In this document: positions 17,175 to 25,762 of the stretch, in pieces
Layout: every line of letters starts with the position of its first letter
Position numbering within the stretch: position 1 is the stretch's first letter
DNA from: Bacteroidales bacterium UBA4070
GTDB taxonomy: Bacteria; Bacteroidota; Bacteroidia; Bacteroidales; VadinHA17
DNA length: 64,000 bases
Direction: 5' to 3'
Assembly: GCA_002383485.1 (NCBI GenBank)
Contig: DFYY01000032.1
Coordinates: 90,103-154,102 of the forward strand
Notes under the pieces: generated by a model
Databases searched by the model: none
What the model saw: only the letters and a program-made list of their open reading frames with translations
What the model was told of the DNA's origin: nothing
Position numbers and translations under genes: made by a program

Positions 17175-17432
17175 TTACTTAGCTCTTTCAATTATTTCCA
17201 CCAATCTCCAGGCTTTATTCTTGCTGAGAGGCCTGGTCTCCATTATGCGTACCGTATCACCGATATTGCAGGCGTTCTCCTCATCGTGAGCCATTAGCTT
17301 CTTCGTTTTGTTGACGAATTTGCCATAGATCGGGTGCTTGACCTTCCTGAGGATGGCAACGACAATAGATTTGTCCATCTTGTTGCTGACGACAACACCT
17401 GTTCGCTCTTTTCTAAGATTTCTTTCTTCCAT
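17175..17432 (-). CDS. rpsQ: 30S ribosomal protein S17
   Basis: The 85-residue S17 is an OB-fold protein with RTGVVVSNKMDKSIVVAI at the start and GDTVRIMETRPLSKNKAW near the end. A primary 16S rRNA binder. Standard length. Confidence 0.98.
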   Translation of the reverse strand: MEERNLRKERTGVVVSNKMDKSIVVAILRKVKHPIYGKFVNKTKKLMAHDEENACNIGDTVRIMETRPLSKNKAWRLVEIIERAK

Positions 17433-17443
17433 GGTGATAACGA

Positions 17444-17647
17444 CTATTTTGTATTCTCTTTCATCTCTCTCTTGCGCTTCTCTGTCATGAGCCTGGCAAT
17501 TGTCCTTCTGCTTTCCTTGATCTTCTGCGGATTTTCAAGGGGGGAGATTGCGTGGTTGAGTTTCATGCGCACGAGTGCGGTCTTCTCGTTGTCAATACGT
17601 TCGAGAAGTTCCTGGTTGCTTAATTCTCTTATCTCTGAACTTTTCAT
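17444..17647 (-). CDS. rpmC: 50S ribosomal protein L29
   Basis: The 67-residue L29 is a two-helix protein with IRELSNQELLERIDNEKTAL and the C-terminal KIKESRRTIARLMTE motif. It lies beside the peptide exit tunnel and helps dock the signal recognition particle and trigger factor in known ribosomes. Confidence 0.97.
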   Translation of the reverse strand: MKSSEIRELSNQELLERIDNEKTALVRMKLNHAISPLENPQKIKESRRTIARLMTEKRKREMKENTK

Positions 17648-17662
17648 CGCTCTGTTGTTTTT

Positions 17663-18082
17663 TTACTCTGCGTAATCACGGCGCACCACGAACTTTGTTG
17701 CCACCGGCAGTTTGCCTGCTGCAAGGCGAAGTGCTTCCTTGGCCACTTCGAAGGGTACTCCTTCGGCCTCGATGAGAATACGGCCCGGGGTTACAGGGAC
17801 CACGAAACCTTCGGGTGCACCTTTACCTTTACCCATACGCACCTCTGCAGGCTTCTTGGTTATCGGTTTGTCAGGAAAAACGCGGATCCAGATCTGGCCC
17901 TCACGTTTCATGTGACGGGTCACAGCCTGACGTGCAGCCTCAAGCTGACGGCCGGTTATCCATGCCTCCTCGAGGGTCTTGATGCCAAATGATCCGAATG
18001 CCAGCTGATTGCCTCTCTGGGCATTGCCTTTCATCCTGCCCTTCTGGCTCCTCCTGAACTTGGTCTTCTTCGGTTGTAACAT
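17663..18082 (-). CDS. rplP: 50S ribosomal protein L16
   Basis: The 139-residue L16 starts MLQPKKTKFRRSQKGRMKG and has the conserved RMGKGKGAPEGFVVPV segment. It helps position the acceptor end of A-site tRNA. Normal length and operon position. Confidence 0.98.
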   Translation of the reverse strand: MLQPKKTKFRRSQKGRMKGNAQRGNQLAFGSFGIKTLEEAWITGRQLEAARQAVTRHMKREGQIWIRVFPDKPITKKPAEVRMGKGKGAPEGFVVPVTPGRILIEAEGVPFEVAKEALRLAAGKLPVATKFVVRRDYAE

Positions 18083-18119
18083 CGCTATATTATATTAAAC
18101 AGTTATATACTTATCTCGA

Positions 18120-18908
18120 TTACCTCTTATTTCCGCGATCGCCGCCACGGTCTCCGCGGTCACCGCGGTCTGCTCTGTCACCACGGTCTCCGCGGTCACG
18201 GTCGCCCTTCTTCCTGAAACCGCCGGTGGGAGCTTTTCCGCTCCTCACATTCTTCGCACCGATGTTCGGGCTGAGATCACGCTTGCCGTAGACTTCGCCA
18301 TTGCAGATCCATACCTTGATGCCAATAAGACCCACCTTTGTGAGAGCTTCGGCCAGGGCATAGTCAATGTCTGCGCGGAATGTATGGAGAGGAATCCTGC
18401 CGTCCTTGTAGCTTTCATTACGGGCCATCTCAGCCCCGCCGAGCCTGCCTGAGATAACAACCTTGATACCTTCGGCACCCATGCGCATGGTTGAGGCAAT
18501 AGCCATCTTTATTGCACGGCGGTATGATATCTTGCCTTCAACCTGGCGGGCAATATTGCCGGCAACAATTGCTGCATCAAGCTCCGGACGCTTCACCTCA
18601 AAGATGTTTATCTGCACCTCCTTCTTGGTGATCTTCTTGAGCTCTTCCTTCAGCTTGTCAACCTCCTGACCACCTTTACCGATGATGATGCCGGGGCGTG
18701 CAGTGTTCACGGTTACTGTAATAAGTTTGAGAGTACGCTCAATGACGATCTTTGAAAGACTTGCCTTGGCAAGCCTGGCATTCAGGTATTCCCTGATTTT
18801 GGTGTCCTCAACAAGCTTCCCTGAGAAGTCGTTGCCACCATACCAGTTCGAGTCCCATCCCTTGATGATTCCTACTCTGTTGCCTATCGGATTAACTTTT
18901 TGTCCCAT
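18120..18908 (-). CDS. rpsC: 30S ribosomal protein S3 with Arg-Gly-Asp repeat tail
   Basis: The first 220 residues are a standard S3, starting MGQKVNPIGNRVGIIKGW, with a KH domain carrying GIIIGKGGQEVDKL (about 73-86). S3 lines the mRNA entry channel. Residues 231-262 form an additional tail of repeated DRG units (GDRGDRADRGDRGDRGGDRG), encoded by short GC-rich DNA repeats (about 18123-18203). The tail is likely disordered, and its position at the mRNA entry suggests a possible RNA contact; this is inference. Confidence 0.97.
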   Translation of the reverse strand: MGQKVNPIGNRVGIIKGWDSNWYGGNDFSGKLVEDTKIREYLNARLAKASLSKIVIERTLKLITVTVNTARPGIIIGKGGQEVDKLKEELKKITKKEVQINIFEVKRPELDAAIVAGNIARQVEGKISYRRAIKMAIASTMRMGAEGIKVVISGRLGGAEMARNESYKDGRIPLHTFRADIDYALAEALTKVGLIGIKVWICNGEVYGKRDLSPNIGAKNVRSGKAPTGGFRKKGDRDRGDRGDRADRGDRGDRGGDRGNKR

Positions 18909-18911
18909 TGT

Positions 18912-19331
18912 TTACTCTGAAATGTTTTCAACTTCCTGTTTCCTGCTACCCAGCACAAGGGTTACATGGTTTGATCTCTTGCGAATGCGGTATGCCCTTC
19001 CCTGGGGGGCAGGCTGGATACGTCGCAGTATGCGGCCGCCGTCTACCTGTACCTCTTTCACGTATAGGTGGCTATCCTCAAGACGTGCACCTTCATTCTT
19101 GGCCTGCCAGTTGGCAATGGCTGAGAGGAGAAGCTTCTCCAGCCTGCGTGAAGATTCCTGCTTGCTGAACTTGAGGATATCAAGAGCCTTGTTTATTTCC
19201 TGGCCCCTGATAAGATCGGTAACCAGCCTCATCTTGCGCGGGGAGGTCGGGACATTGCGAAGAACGGCCTGAGTCCTCTCTTTTGCGGCTTCCTTCCTGG
19301 CGCCGGCGCTTATTCTTTTTCTTGCACCCAT
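18912..19331 (-). CDS. rplV: 50S ribosomal protein L22
   Basis: The 139-residue L22 has a basic N-terminal extension (GARKRISAGARKEAAKERTQ) before the family core, which includes NVPTSPRKMRLVTDLIRG and the beta-hairpin loop at the exit tunnel (about 88-110), where macrolide resistance changes occur in other bacteria. It is followed by rpsC after 3 bases. Confidence 0.97.
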   Translation of the reverse strand: MGARKRISAGARKEAAKERTQAVLRNVPTSPRKMRLVTDLIRGQEINKALDILKFSKQESSRRLEKLLLSAIANWQAKNEGARLEDSHLYVKEVQVDGGRILRRIQPAPQGRAYRIRKRSNHVTLVLGSRKQEVENISE

Positions 19332-19365
19332 TTCTGATACTTTTTCAGTTTATATGCTACATTAC

Positions 19366-19632
19366 CTATTTCTGTTTCCCGCCGTGACCGCGGAAGGTGC
19401 GGGTAGGGGCAAACTCACCCAGCTTATGACCAACCATGTTCTCGGTAATGTAAACAGGTATGAATTTGTTTCCGTTATGCACTGCCAGTGTGTGTCCCAC
19501 AAAGTCGGGAGAAATAACTGATCTTCTTGACCAGGTCTTGATCACAGTTTTCTTTCCGCTGTCATTCATTGTATCCACCTTTTTGCCCAGGTGAAGATCG
19601 ATGAAGGGGCCTTTCTTAATGGATCTGCTCAT
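19366..19632 (-). CDS. rpsS: 30S ribosomal protein S19
   Basis: The 88-residue S19 starts MSRSIKKGPFIDLHLGKKV and has the signature IPVYITENMVGHKLGEFAPT. It is in the 30S head, in complex with S13. Normal length. Confidence 0.98.
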   Translation of the reverse strand: MSRSIKKGPFIDLHLGKKVDTMNDSGKKTVIKTWSRRSVISPDFVGHTLAVHNGNKFIPVYITENMVGHKLGEFAPTRTFRGHGGKQK

Positions 19633-19640
19633 CGTATCAA

Positions 19641-20465
19641 TTATTTTTTCCTTCTTTCAATAATATGCTTGTTCGAATACTTGGTCTTGCTCCTGGTCTT
19701 GAAACCTTTGGCGGGCATACCGCTGCGAGAGCGCGGATGGCCTCCTGAGGCCCTTCCCTCGCCACCACCCATGGGATGGTCAACCGGGTTCATGGCAACA
19801 CCCCTGGTCCTGGGCCTGCGGCCGAGCCAGCGCTTGCGTCCTGCCTTACCGGATCTCTCCTGGTTGTGGTCAGTGTTCGAAACTGTTCCGATGGTTGCAC
19901 GGCATGTGGTAAGAACCATCCTCGTCTCACCCGAAGGGAGCTTGATGGTTGCATACTTGCCGTCACGGGCAGCCAGCTGTGCAAACGTGCCTGCACTGCG
20001 GGCCATGGCTGCACCCCTGCCGGGCTTCAGCTCAATGTTGTGAACGATTGTACCGAGAGGTATGTCCTCAAGAAAGAGGGTGTTGCCGATCTCCGGTGAC
20101 GCCGTCTTCCCTGACATAAGCTCCTGTCCAACCTTCAGGCCGTTCGGGGCAATAATATACCTCTTCTCTCCGTCAGCATAGGTGAGAAGAGCTATGCGTG
20201 CCGTACGGTTCGGATCGTACTCGATCGATGTGACCTTCGCGGCAACGCCGTCCTTGGTCCTCTGAAAATCGATCACACGGTACATCTTCTTGTGGCCGCC
20301 GCCAATGTACCTCATGGTCCGCCTGCCGTTAACGTTCCTTCCTCCTGTCTTCTTAAGCGGCGCGAGCAAGGATTTCTCCGGCGTGTCACGGGTAACCTCC
20401 TCAAAGGTACTCGCGATCTTATGTCTCTGGCCTGGTGTTACAGGCTTGATCTTTCTGACTGCCAT
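19641..20465 (-). CDS. rplB: 50S ribosomal protein L2
   Basis: The 274-residue L2 has the OB and SH3-like domains and the conserved late motif MNPVDHPMGGGEG, whose histidine is close to the peptidyl transferase centre. It is one of the main proteins needed for subunit joining. Normal position between rplW and rpsS. Confidence 0.98.
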   Translation of the reverse strand: MAVRKIKPVTPGQRHKIASTFEEVTRDTPEKSLLAPLKKTGGRNVNGRRTMRYIGGGHKKMYRVIDFQRTKDGVAAKVTSIEYDPNRTARIALLTYADGEKRYIIAPNGLKVGQELMSGKTASPEIGNTLFLEDIPLGTIVHNIELKPGRGAAMARSAGTFAQLAARDGKYATIKLPSGETRMVLTTCRATIGTVSNTDHNQERSGKAGRKRWLGRRPRTRGVAMNPVDHPMGGGEGRASGGHPRSRSGMPAKGFKTRSKTKYSNKHIIERRKK

Positions 20466-20471
20466 ACTATA

Positions 20472-20762
20472 TTAAATGTTGCTGTAAAAATCAATTGTCT
20501 CTCCTTTGGCGAGAGTGACAACAGCTTTCTTGATTGCTGCCGTCCGTCCACTCATCATACCACTCTTGGTATAACGTGTCTTGGTCTTGCCACCGTAGTT
20601 GATGGTGTTCACCGACTCAACGTTCACGCCATAAAGCTCCTCAACTGCCTTCTTGATCTGCAGCTTGTTGGCCTTGCGTGCAACCAGGAAACCATACCTG
20701 TTGAAGGCTTCGCCCTGGCTGGTCATCTTCTCGGTCACTATGGGTCTGATCAATATTTCCAT
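20472..20762 (-). CDS. rplW: 50S ribosomal protein L23
   Basis: The 96-residue L23 starts MEILIRPIVTEKM and has the helix with NKLQIKKAVEELYGVNVESV. L23 is the docking site for trigger factor at the exit tunnel. Normal length. Confidence 0.98.
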   Translation of the reverse strand: MEILIRPIVTEKMTSQGEAFNRYGFLVARKANKLQIKKAVEELYGVNVESVNTINYGGKTKTRYTKSGMMSGRTAAIKKAVVTLAKGETIDFYSNI

Positions 20763-20777
20763 ATCTCTGCTCCTGGT

Positions 20778-21401
20778 TTATAAAGTTGATTGCAAAACAT
20801 CAACTGCGCTCTCTGTCAGCACGAGAGTTGAAGCTTTCATAATATTGTAAGTATTTAAATCACTGATAGTTACAACTTCAACTCCTTGCAAATTTCGAGA
20901 TGACAAATATATGTTTTTATTTTGTTCCGCTAAAACAATAAGTGAATTTTTCTTACTGAGTTTGAGGTTTGTGCTCATACCGACCATTTTTGAAGTCTTC
21001 GGAACATCCAGTAAGAAGTCCTCAAGGACGATGATTTTGTTTTCCCGTGCCTTGTATGAGAGTGCCGATTTCCTGGCAAGCTGTTTTACCTTTTTATTGA
21101 GTTTGAATCCGTAGAATCTGGGTCTGGGGCCGAAGATACGGCCGCCGCCACGGAACTCCGGGTTCTTGATGCTTCCAAAACGGGCCGTTCCGGTACCCTT
21201 CTGTCTTTTGAGCTTGCGTGTGCTGCCCATGACCTCGTTGCGTTCCTTGGCTTTGTGAGTACCCTGTCTCTTGCTGGCCAGATACTGTTTGGTATCGAGG
21301 TAAATAGCATGGTCATTGGGTTCAATGCCGAAGATGGTCTCATCGAGGTTGACCTTCTTGCCGGTCTCTTTGCCTTCTATGTTAACTACTGCTAATTCCA
21401 T
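20778..21401 (-). CDS. rplD: 50S ribosomal protein L4
   Basis: The 207-residue L4 has the exit-tunnel loop with RKLKRQKGTGTARFGSIKNP and GGRIFGPRPRFYGF. The ATG shares its A with the TAA of rplC (TAATG). E. coli L4 autoregulates the S10 operon; no equivalent leader can be shown here. Confidence 0.98.
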   Translation of the reverse strand: MELAVVNIEGKETGKKVNLDETIFGIEPNDHAIYLDTKQYLASKRQGTHKAKERNEVMGSTRKLKRQKGTGTARFGSIKNPEFRGGGRIFGPRPRFYGFKLNKKVKQLARKSALSYKARENKIIVLEDFLLDVPKTSKMVGMSTNLKLSKKNSLIVLAEQNKNIYLSSRNLQGVEVVTISDLNTYNIMKASTLVLTESAVDVLQSTL

Positions 21402-22018
21402 TACTTTGTTATTATTACGTAACCACCTTTGGGGCCGGGAACGGCACCCTTGACAAGAAGCAGGTTTGATTCGGGGAAGATCTTAACCACCCTGAGTTCT
21501 GTCTCCTGCTGTTTTCCGCCTGTCTGACCTGCCATGCGCATGCCGGGCATAACCCTTGAAGGCCATGACGAAGCACCCACTGAACCCGGGGCCCTGAGCC
21601 TGTTATGCTGACCGTGGGTCGTACCGCCTACACCGCCGAAGCCGTGACGCTTGATAACACCCTGAAAACCCTTGCCCTTTGTCCAGCCTCTTACATCAAG
21701 AAAAGAATCATCATTGAAGAGATCGACTGTGATGACGTCTCCCCTCTTGTACTTACCATCTTCAAATCCCGAGAACTCGGCTATCTTCCTCTTGGGACCG
21801 GTTCCTGCCTGCTTGAAATGTCCTATCTCAGCCTTATTGCTTGCCTTTTCCTTCTTATCGTCGAAACTGAGCTGCAAAGCGGCATAACCGTCTTTCTCCA
21901 CAGTCTTTACCTGAGACACGACACACGGGCCCACCTCCAGGACTGTGCATGGAATGTTCTTTCCCTCCTCATTGAATACGGAGGTCATTCCAACCTTTTT
22001 TCCTATTAATCCCTGCAT
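21401..22018 (-). CDS. rplC: 50S ribosomal protein L3
   Basis: The 205-residue L3 starts MQGLIGKKVGMTSVF and carries the W-finger region near the peptidyl transferase centre (KGFQGVIKRHGFGG, and later VMPGMRMAGQTGG). It initiates 50S assembly. The stop overlaps the rplD start by one base. Confidence 0.98.
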   Translation of the reverse strand: MQGLIGKKVGMTSVFNEEGKNIPCTVLEVGPCVVSQVKTVEKDGYAALQLSFDDKKEKASNKAEIGHFKQAGTGPKRKIAEFSGFEDGKYKRGDVITVDLFNDDSFLDVRGWTKGKGFQGVIKRHGFGGVGGTTHGQHNRLRAPGSVGASSWPSRVMPGMRMAGQTGGKQQETELRVVKIFPESNLLLVKGAVPGPKGGYVIITK

Positions 22019-22039
22019 AATTCAGTAATTTTTCCGGTT

Positions 22040-22345
22040 TCACACTTTAATTTCCACTTCAACTCCGCTGGGCAGCTCAAGCTTCATCAGAGCATCGATG
22101 GTTTTTGGTGTTGAGCTGTATATGTCAAGCAGGCGCTTGTACGATGACAGTTCGAACTGCTCTCTTGATTTCTTGTTCACAAACGGTGAACGGAGCACCG
22201 TGTAGATCTTCTTGTGGGTGGGCAACGGTATGGGACCGCTGACAACTGCACCCGTCGATTTGACTGTCTTGACAATCTTCTCAGCCGACTTGTCGACCAG
22301 ATTATGATCGTAAGACTTCAGTTTGATGCGGATTTTCTGACTCAT
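22040..22345 (-). CDS. rpsJ: 30S ribosomal protein S10
   Basis: The 101-residue S10 starts MSQKIRIKLKSYDHNLVDKS and contains GPIPLPTHKKIYTVLRSPFV, the loop in the 30S head. S10 also works with NusB in antitermination in other bacteria. It follows fusA directly, because tuf is missing from between them. Confidence 0.98.
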   Translation of the reverse strand: MSQKIRIKLKSYDHNLVDKSAEKIVKTVKSTGAVVSGPIPLPTHKKIYTVLRSPFVNKKSREQFELSSYKRLLDIYSSTPKTIDALMKLELPSGVEVEIKV

Positions 22346-22350
22346 CTTTT

Positions 22351-24453
22351 TTAAAGAATTTTTCCTGTTGTTACTTCAATAATTTTCTTCGCTAATTCTG
22401 CAGGCACCTCGTCAAAATGTGAGAACTCCATCGTTGATGTAGCCCTCCCGGAGGTAAGGGTACGCAGTACGGTAACGTAGCCGAAGTTTTCTGCCAGAGG
22501 TACTTTTGCTTTAATTACCCTTGCACCTGCTTTCGATTCCATACCTTCCACCTTGCCCCTGCGCTTGTTGAAGTCGCCCACGACATCACCCACGTATTCT
22601 TCGGGGGTAACGACCTCGGCGTTCATCACCGGTTCGAGCAGCACCGGGCGGCACTTTGACGCTGCATGGCGGAAGGCCTGCTTGGCAGCTATCTCGAACG
22701 AGAGCGAATCGGAGTCAACGGGATGGTACGAACCGTCTTTGAGGATAACCTTGAGGCTGTCAAGCGGGAAGCCGGCCAGCGGGCCGTTCATCATTGCCTC
22801 ACGGAATCCCTTTTCCACTGAAGGGATATATTCCTTGGGCACATTGCCTCCCCTGATCTCATTCACGAAGGTCAGTCCGGGAACACCGTCATCGGCAGGC
22901 ATGATTTCCACGGTGATATCCGCGAATTTGCCCCTGCCGCCTGTCTGTTTCCTGAAGAGCTCCCTGTGTGTGTAGGACGTTGTGACGGCCTCCTTGTATG
23001 CCACCTGGGGTCTTCCCTGGTTGCATTCAACATTGAACTCTCTCTTAAGACGGTCAATAAGAATTTCAAGATGCAGCTCACCCATGCCGCTGATGACTGT
23101 CTGTCCGCTGTCAGGATCGGTCTTCACCCTGAAGGTGGGATCCTCCTCGGCAAGCTTGCCGAGTGCGTTGCCCAGACGGTCAACGTCAGCCTGTGTCTTC
23201 GGTTCGATGGCGATCCAGATAACCGGTTCCGGGAACTCCATTGATTCGAGCACGATAGGCTTGTTGATGGCACAGAGAGTGTCTCCTGTCTTAAGGTCTT
23301 TGAACCCTACGCCTGCACAGATGTCACCTGCACTGACGCTGTCAACCGGGTTCTGCTTGTTTGCATGCATCTGGAAGAGGCGGTTGATCCTCTCCCGCTT
23401 GCCGCTCCTAGTATTGAGAACCGTGTCTCCGGCATTGAGAGTGCCTGAATAGACCCTCATGAAGACCAGTCTTCCCATATAGGGATCAGTAGCAATTTTA
23501 AAAGCCAGGGCAGCGAAAGGCTCACCATTATCAGGATCACGTGTTATCTCCTTCTCGTCGCGGGGATCAGTGCCCTTTACGGACCCTACATCCACCGGCG
23601 AGGGAAGATATGCAATCACCCCGTTGATGAGGCGCTGCACGCCCTTGTTCTTAAATGCTGCACCGCAGAAGACCGGGACTATCACGCCCTCTACAGTCTC
23701 ACGGCGAAGCACTGTCATGAGCTCATCAGAGGTGATGCTCTCATGGTCGTCAAGGTAACGCTCCAGGATGGAGTCATCCATCTCGGCGCAAGCCTCAACA
23801 AGTTTCATCCTCCACTCGTCAGCCTCTTCCTGCATAAAATCCGGAATAGGATTAACGGTAAAGTTCTGCAGAGGATCGGCGCCGTCCTCGAAGATTATGG
23901 CCTTCATCTCAATGAGGTCAATAAGCCCTTCAAAGTTGTCCTCTGAACCGATGGGTATCTGCACGGGCACCGGGTGGGCACCGAGTTTGTCAATCATCTG
24001 CTGCACCACTCCATGGAAGTCGGCACCCTTACGGTCCATCTTGTTGACAAACGCTATTCGCGGTACTTTGTACTTATCGGCCTGGCGCCATACGGTTTCG
24101 CTCTGCGGCTCAACCCCGCCCACGGCACAGAAGACCGCCACGGCGCCGTCAAGTACGCGCAGTGACCTCTCCACCTCTACGGTGAAGTCGACGTGTCCCG
24201 GGGTATCGATAAGGTTGATCTTGTAGAGCTGGTCCCTGTATTTCCAGAAGGTAGTTGTGGCAGCCGATGTGATTGTGATCCCTCTCTCCTGCTCCTGCAC
24301 CATCCAGTCCATAGTGGCATTCCCCGAATCGACTTCGCCGATGCGGTGCACACGGCCCGTGTAATAGAGGATGCGCTCGGAAGTTGTAGTCTTCCCGGCA
24401 TCAATATGGGCCATAATGCCAATATTCCTGGTATATCTGAGATCGTTGTTCAT
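22351..24453 (-). CDS. fusA: Elongation factor G
   Basis: The 700-residue canonical EF-G drives GTP-dependent translocation. All G motifs are intact: AHIDAGKTT, the switch I end RGITI, DTPGHVDF with the catalytic His, and NKMDR. Domains II-V follow in normal order, with the domain IV tip and the C-terminal SRATSTMEF-like region. It lies between rpsG and rpsJ. It is the active counterpart of the degenerate paralogue encoded divergently at 25763-27919. Confidence 0.99.
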   Translation of the reverse strand: MNNDLRYTRNIGIMAHIDAGKTTTSERILYYTGRVHRIGEVDSGNATMDWMVQEQERGITITSAATTTFWKYRDQLYKINLIDTPGHVDFTVEVERSLRVLDGAVAVFCAVGGVEPQSETVWRQADKYKVPRIAFVNKMDRKGADFHGVVQQMIDKLGAHPVPVQIPIGSEDNFEGLIDLIEMKAIIFEDGADPLQNFTVNPIPDFMQEEADEWRMKLVEACAEMDDSILERYLDDHESITSDELMTVLRRETVEGVIVPVFCGAAFKNKGVQRLINGVIAYLPSPVDVGSVKGTDPRDEKEITRDPDNGEPFAALAFKIATDPYMGRLVFMRVYSGTLNAGDTVLNTRSGKRERINRLFQMHANKQNPVDSVSAGDICAGVGFKDLKTGDTLCAINKPIVLESMEFPEPVIWIAIEPKTQADVDRLGNALGKLAEEDPTFRVKTDPDSGQTVISGMGELHLEILIDRLKREFNVECNQGRPQVAYKEAVTTSYTHRELFRKQTGGRGKFADITVEIMPADDGVPGLTFVNEIRGGNVPKEYIPSVEKGFREAMMNGPLAGFPLDSLKVILKDGSYHPVDSDSLSFEIAAKQAFRHAASKCRPVLLEPVMNAEVVTPEEYVGDVVGDFNKRRGKVEGMESKAGARVIKAKVPLAENFGYVTVLRTLTSGRATSTMEFSHFDEVPAELAKKIIEVTTGKIL

Positions 24454-24486
24454 CTTTGGCTGCTGGTTATCTGCGAGTCAGTCAGA

Positions 24487-24963
24487 TCAGAACCGGAAAT
24501 GTGCGAAGGCCTTGTTTGCCTCGGCCATGCGGTGGGTATCCTCCTTCTTCTTGTATGCTCCGCCTTCATTGTTGTAGGCGGCCATCACCTCGGCGGCAAG
24601 CTTGTCAGCCATACTGCGGCCGGTACGCTTGCGTGCGTAGAGAATAAGGTTCTTCATGCTTATGCTCACTTTGCGGTCAGGGCGTATCTCAAGGGGTACC
24701 TGGAATGTGGCACCACCGACCCTGCGGCTTTTCACCTCAACATGCGGAGTGATGTTATCAAGAGCCTGTTTCCATATCTCAAGCGGACTCTTCTCCGCAT
24801 TCTTCATCTTGTCAGCCACTATGTCAAGTGAATCGTAGAAAATCCTGAAGGCAACGGTCTTCTTACCATCGTACATCAGGTTATTGATGAAACGGGTAAC
24901 GTACGGATCGTTGAATTTCGGGTCCGGTAGGAGGATCCTCTTCTTTGGTTTTGACTTTCTCAT
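24487..24963 (-). CDS. rpsG: 30S ribosomal protein S7
   Basis: The 158-residue S7 starts MRKSKPKKRILLPDPKFNDP and has the conserved VEVKSRRVGGATFQVPLEI segment. It organises the 30S head and the E site. The second gene of the operon. Confidence 0.98.
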   Translation of the reverse strand: MRKSKPKKRILLPDPKFNDPYVTRFINNLMYDGKKTVAFRIFYDSLDIVADKMKNAEKSPLEIWKQALDNITPHVEVKSRRVGGATFQVPLEIRPDRKVSISMKNLILYARKRTGRSMADKLAAEVMAAYNNEGGAYKKKEDTHRMAEANKAFAHFRF

Positions 24964-24982
24964 ATTGTGAATCCTTTAACTG

Positions 24983-25357
24983 TTACTTCTTTGGTCTTTT
25001 TGCTCCGTATTTTGACCTTCTCTGCTTGCGGCCATCAACACCGGATGTATCGAGTGCGCCACGGACAAGATGGTAACGGACGCCCGGCAGGTCCTTAACC
25101 CTGCCGCCCCTGATAAGCACTATCGAGTGCTCCTGCAGGTTGTGTCCTTCACCCGGGATGTAGGCGTTGACCTCCTTCTGGTTGGTCAGCCTTACCCTGG
25201 CTACTTTTCTCATGGCTGAGTTAGGTTTCTTTGGCGTGGTAGTATATACGCGAACACATACTCCCCTGCGCTGCGGGCATGAGTCAAGAGCAGGTGCCTT
25301 ACTCTTGTCTACCAGCTTCTTGCGGCCTTTTCTAACTAACTGCTGAATTGTTGGCAT
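24983..25357 (-). CDS. rpsL: 30S ribosomal protein S12
   Basis: The 124-residue S12 starts MPTIQQLVRKGRKKL. The decoding-centre loops are wild type: TTPKKPNSAMRK and GRVKDLPGVRYH, with both lysines whose changes give streptomycin resistance and the Asp that is methylthiolated in many bacteria. It is the first gene of the roughly 18-kb minus-strand ribosomal operon. Confidence 0.99.
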   Translation of the reverse strand: MPTIQQLVRKGRKKLVDKSKAPALDSCPQRRGVCVRVYTTTPKKPNSAMRKVARVRLTNQKEVNAYIPGEGHNLQEHSIVLIRGGRVKDLPGVRYHLVRGALDTSGVDGRKQRRSKYGAKRPKK

Positions 25358-25762
25358 AATTCTCTTTTAATTAATTTTCCTTTTTTATTCTCTTATGCAA
25401 AAAATCTGTCTCTCACTTTCCTCCGCGCAAAAGGCGCGAAGGGGCTCACATTATCCGTTGCACATTCCGGCCGTCATAACAGCGACAGGCCGCCTCCGCG
25501 CCCCGGATCAAAGTCTTCTGAAAATGTAACTTATGGTTTGTAAGTTATTCCAGGATTTTCTTCCCGACCTCTCCTTCCGACATCTTTTGTAAACTTACAC
25601 ACTGACGGATTGACCGGTACTCCTGTTTTCAAAAAACCGCCGCAAAGAAAGTAAATATTTTTCAAACAGCCATCACTTTATATGCGATCTTTTGAAAATT
25701 TGTTATTTTTGCGCTCCCAGAAAGGACGAAATACATTATATATATAATAACAACAGCCGAAG
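25358..25762. promoter_or_regulatory. Divergent regulatory region between rpsL and fusA2-like gene
   Basis: About 405 bases without a gene separate two divergent translation genes. The rpsL-proximal 60 bases are A/T-rich. On the minus strand a TTTG (25428-25431) is followed, 22 bases on, by ATTTTTTG (25398-25405), a weak -33/-7 pair. The middle is GC-richer with no stable long hairpin beyond short GCGC repeats around 25424-25438. The fusA2-proximal end holds the candidate -7 box listed separately. Nothing else is recognised. Confidence 0.5.
25704..25711 (+). promoter_or_regulatory. Candidate -7 box for EF-G paralogue
   Basis: TATTTTTG is an exact TAnnTTTG match, 51 bases before the ATG. A TTTG lies only 9 bases upstream, too close for a normal -33 element, so activation by a regulator is possible. 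Confidence 0.4.

Noticed and set aside
18123..18218. Possible CRISPR-like or tandem repeat DNA
   Set aside because: The short GC repeats are in frame and encode the S3 tail; there are no spacers.
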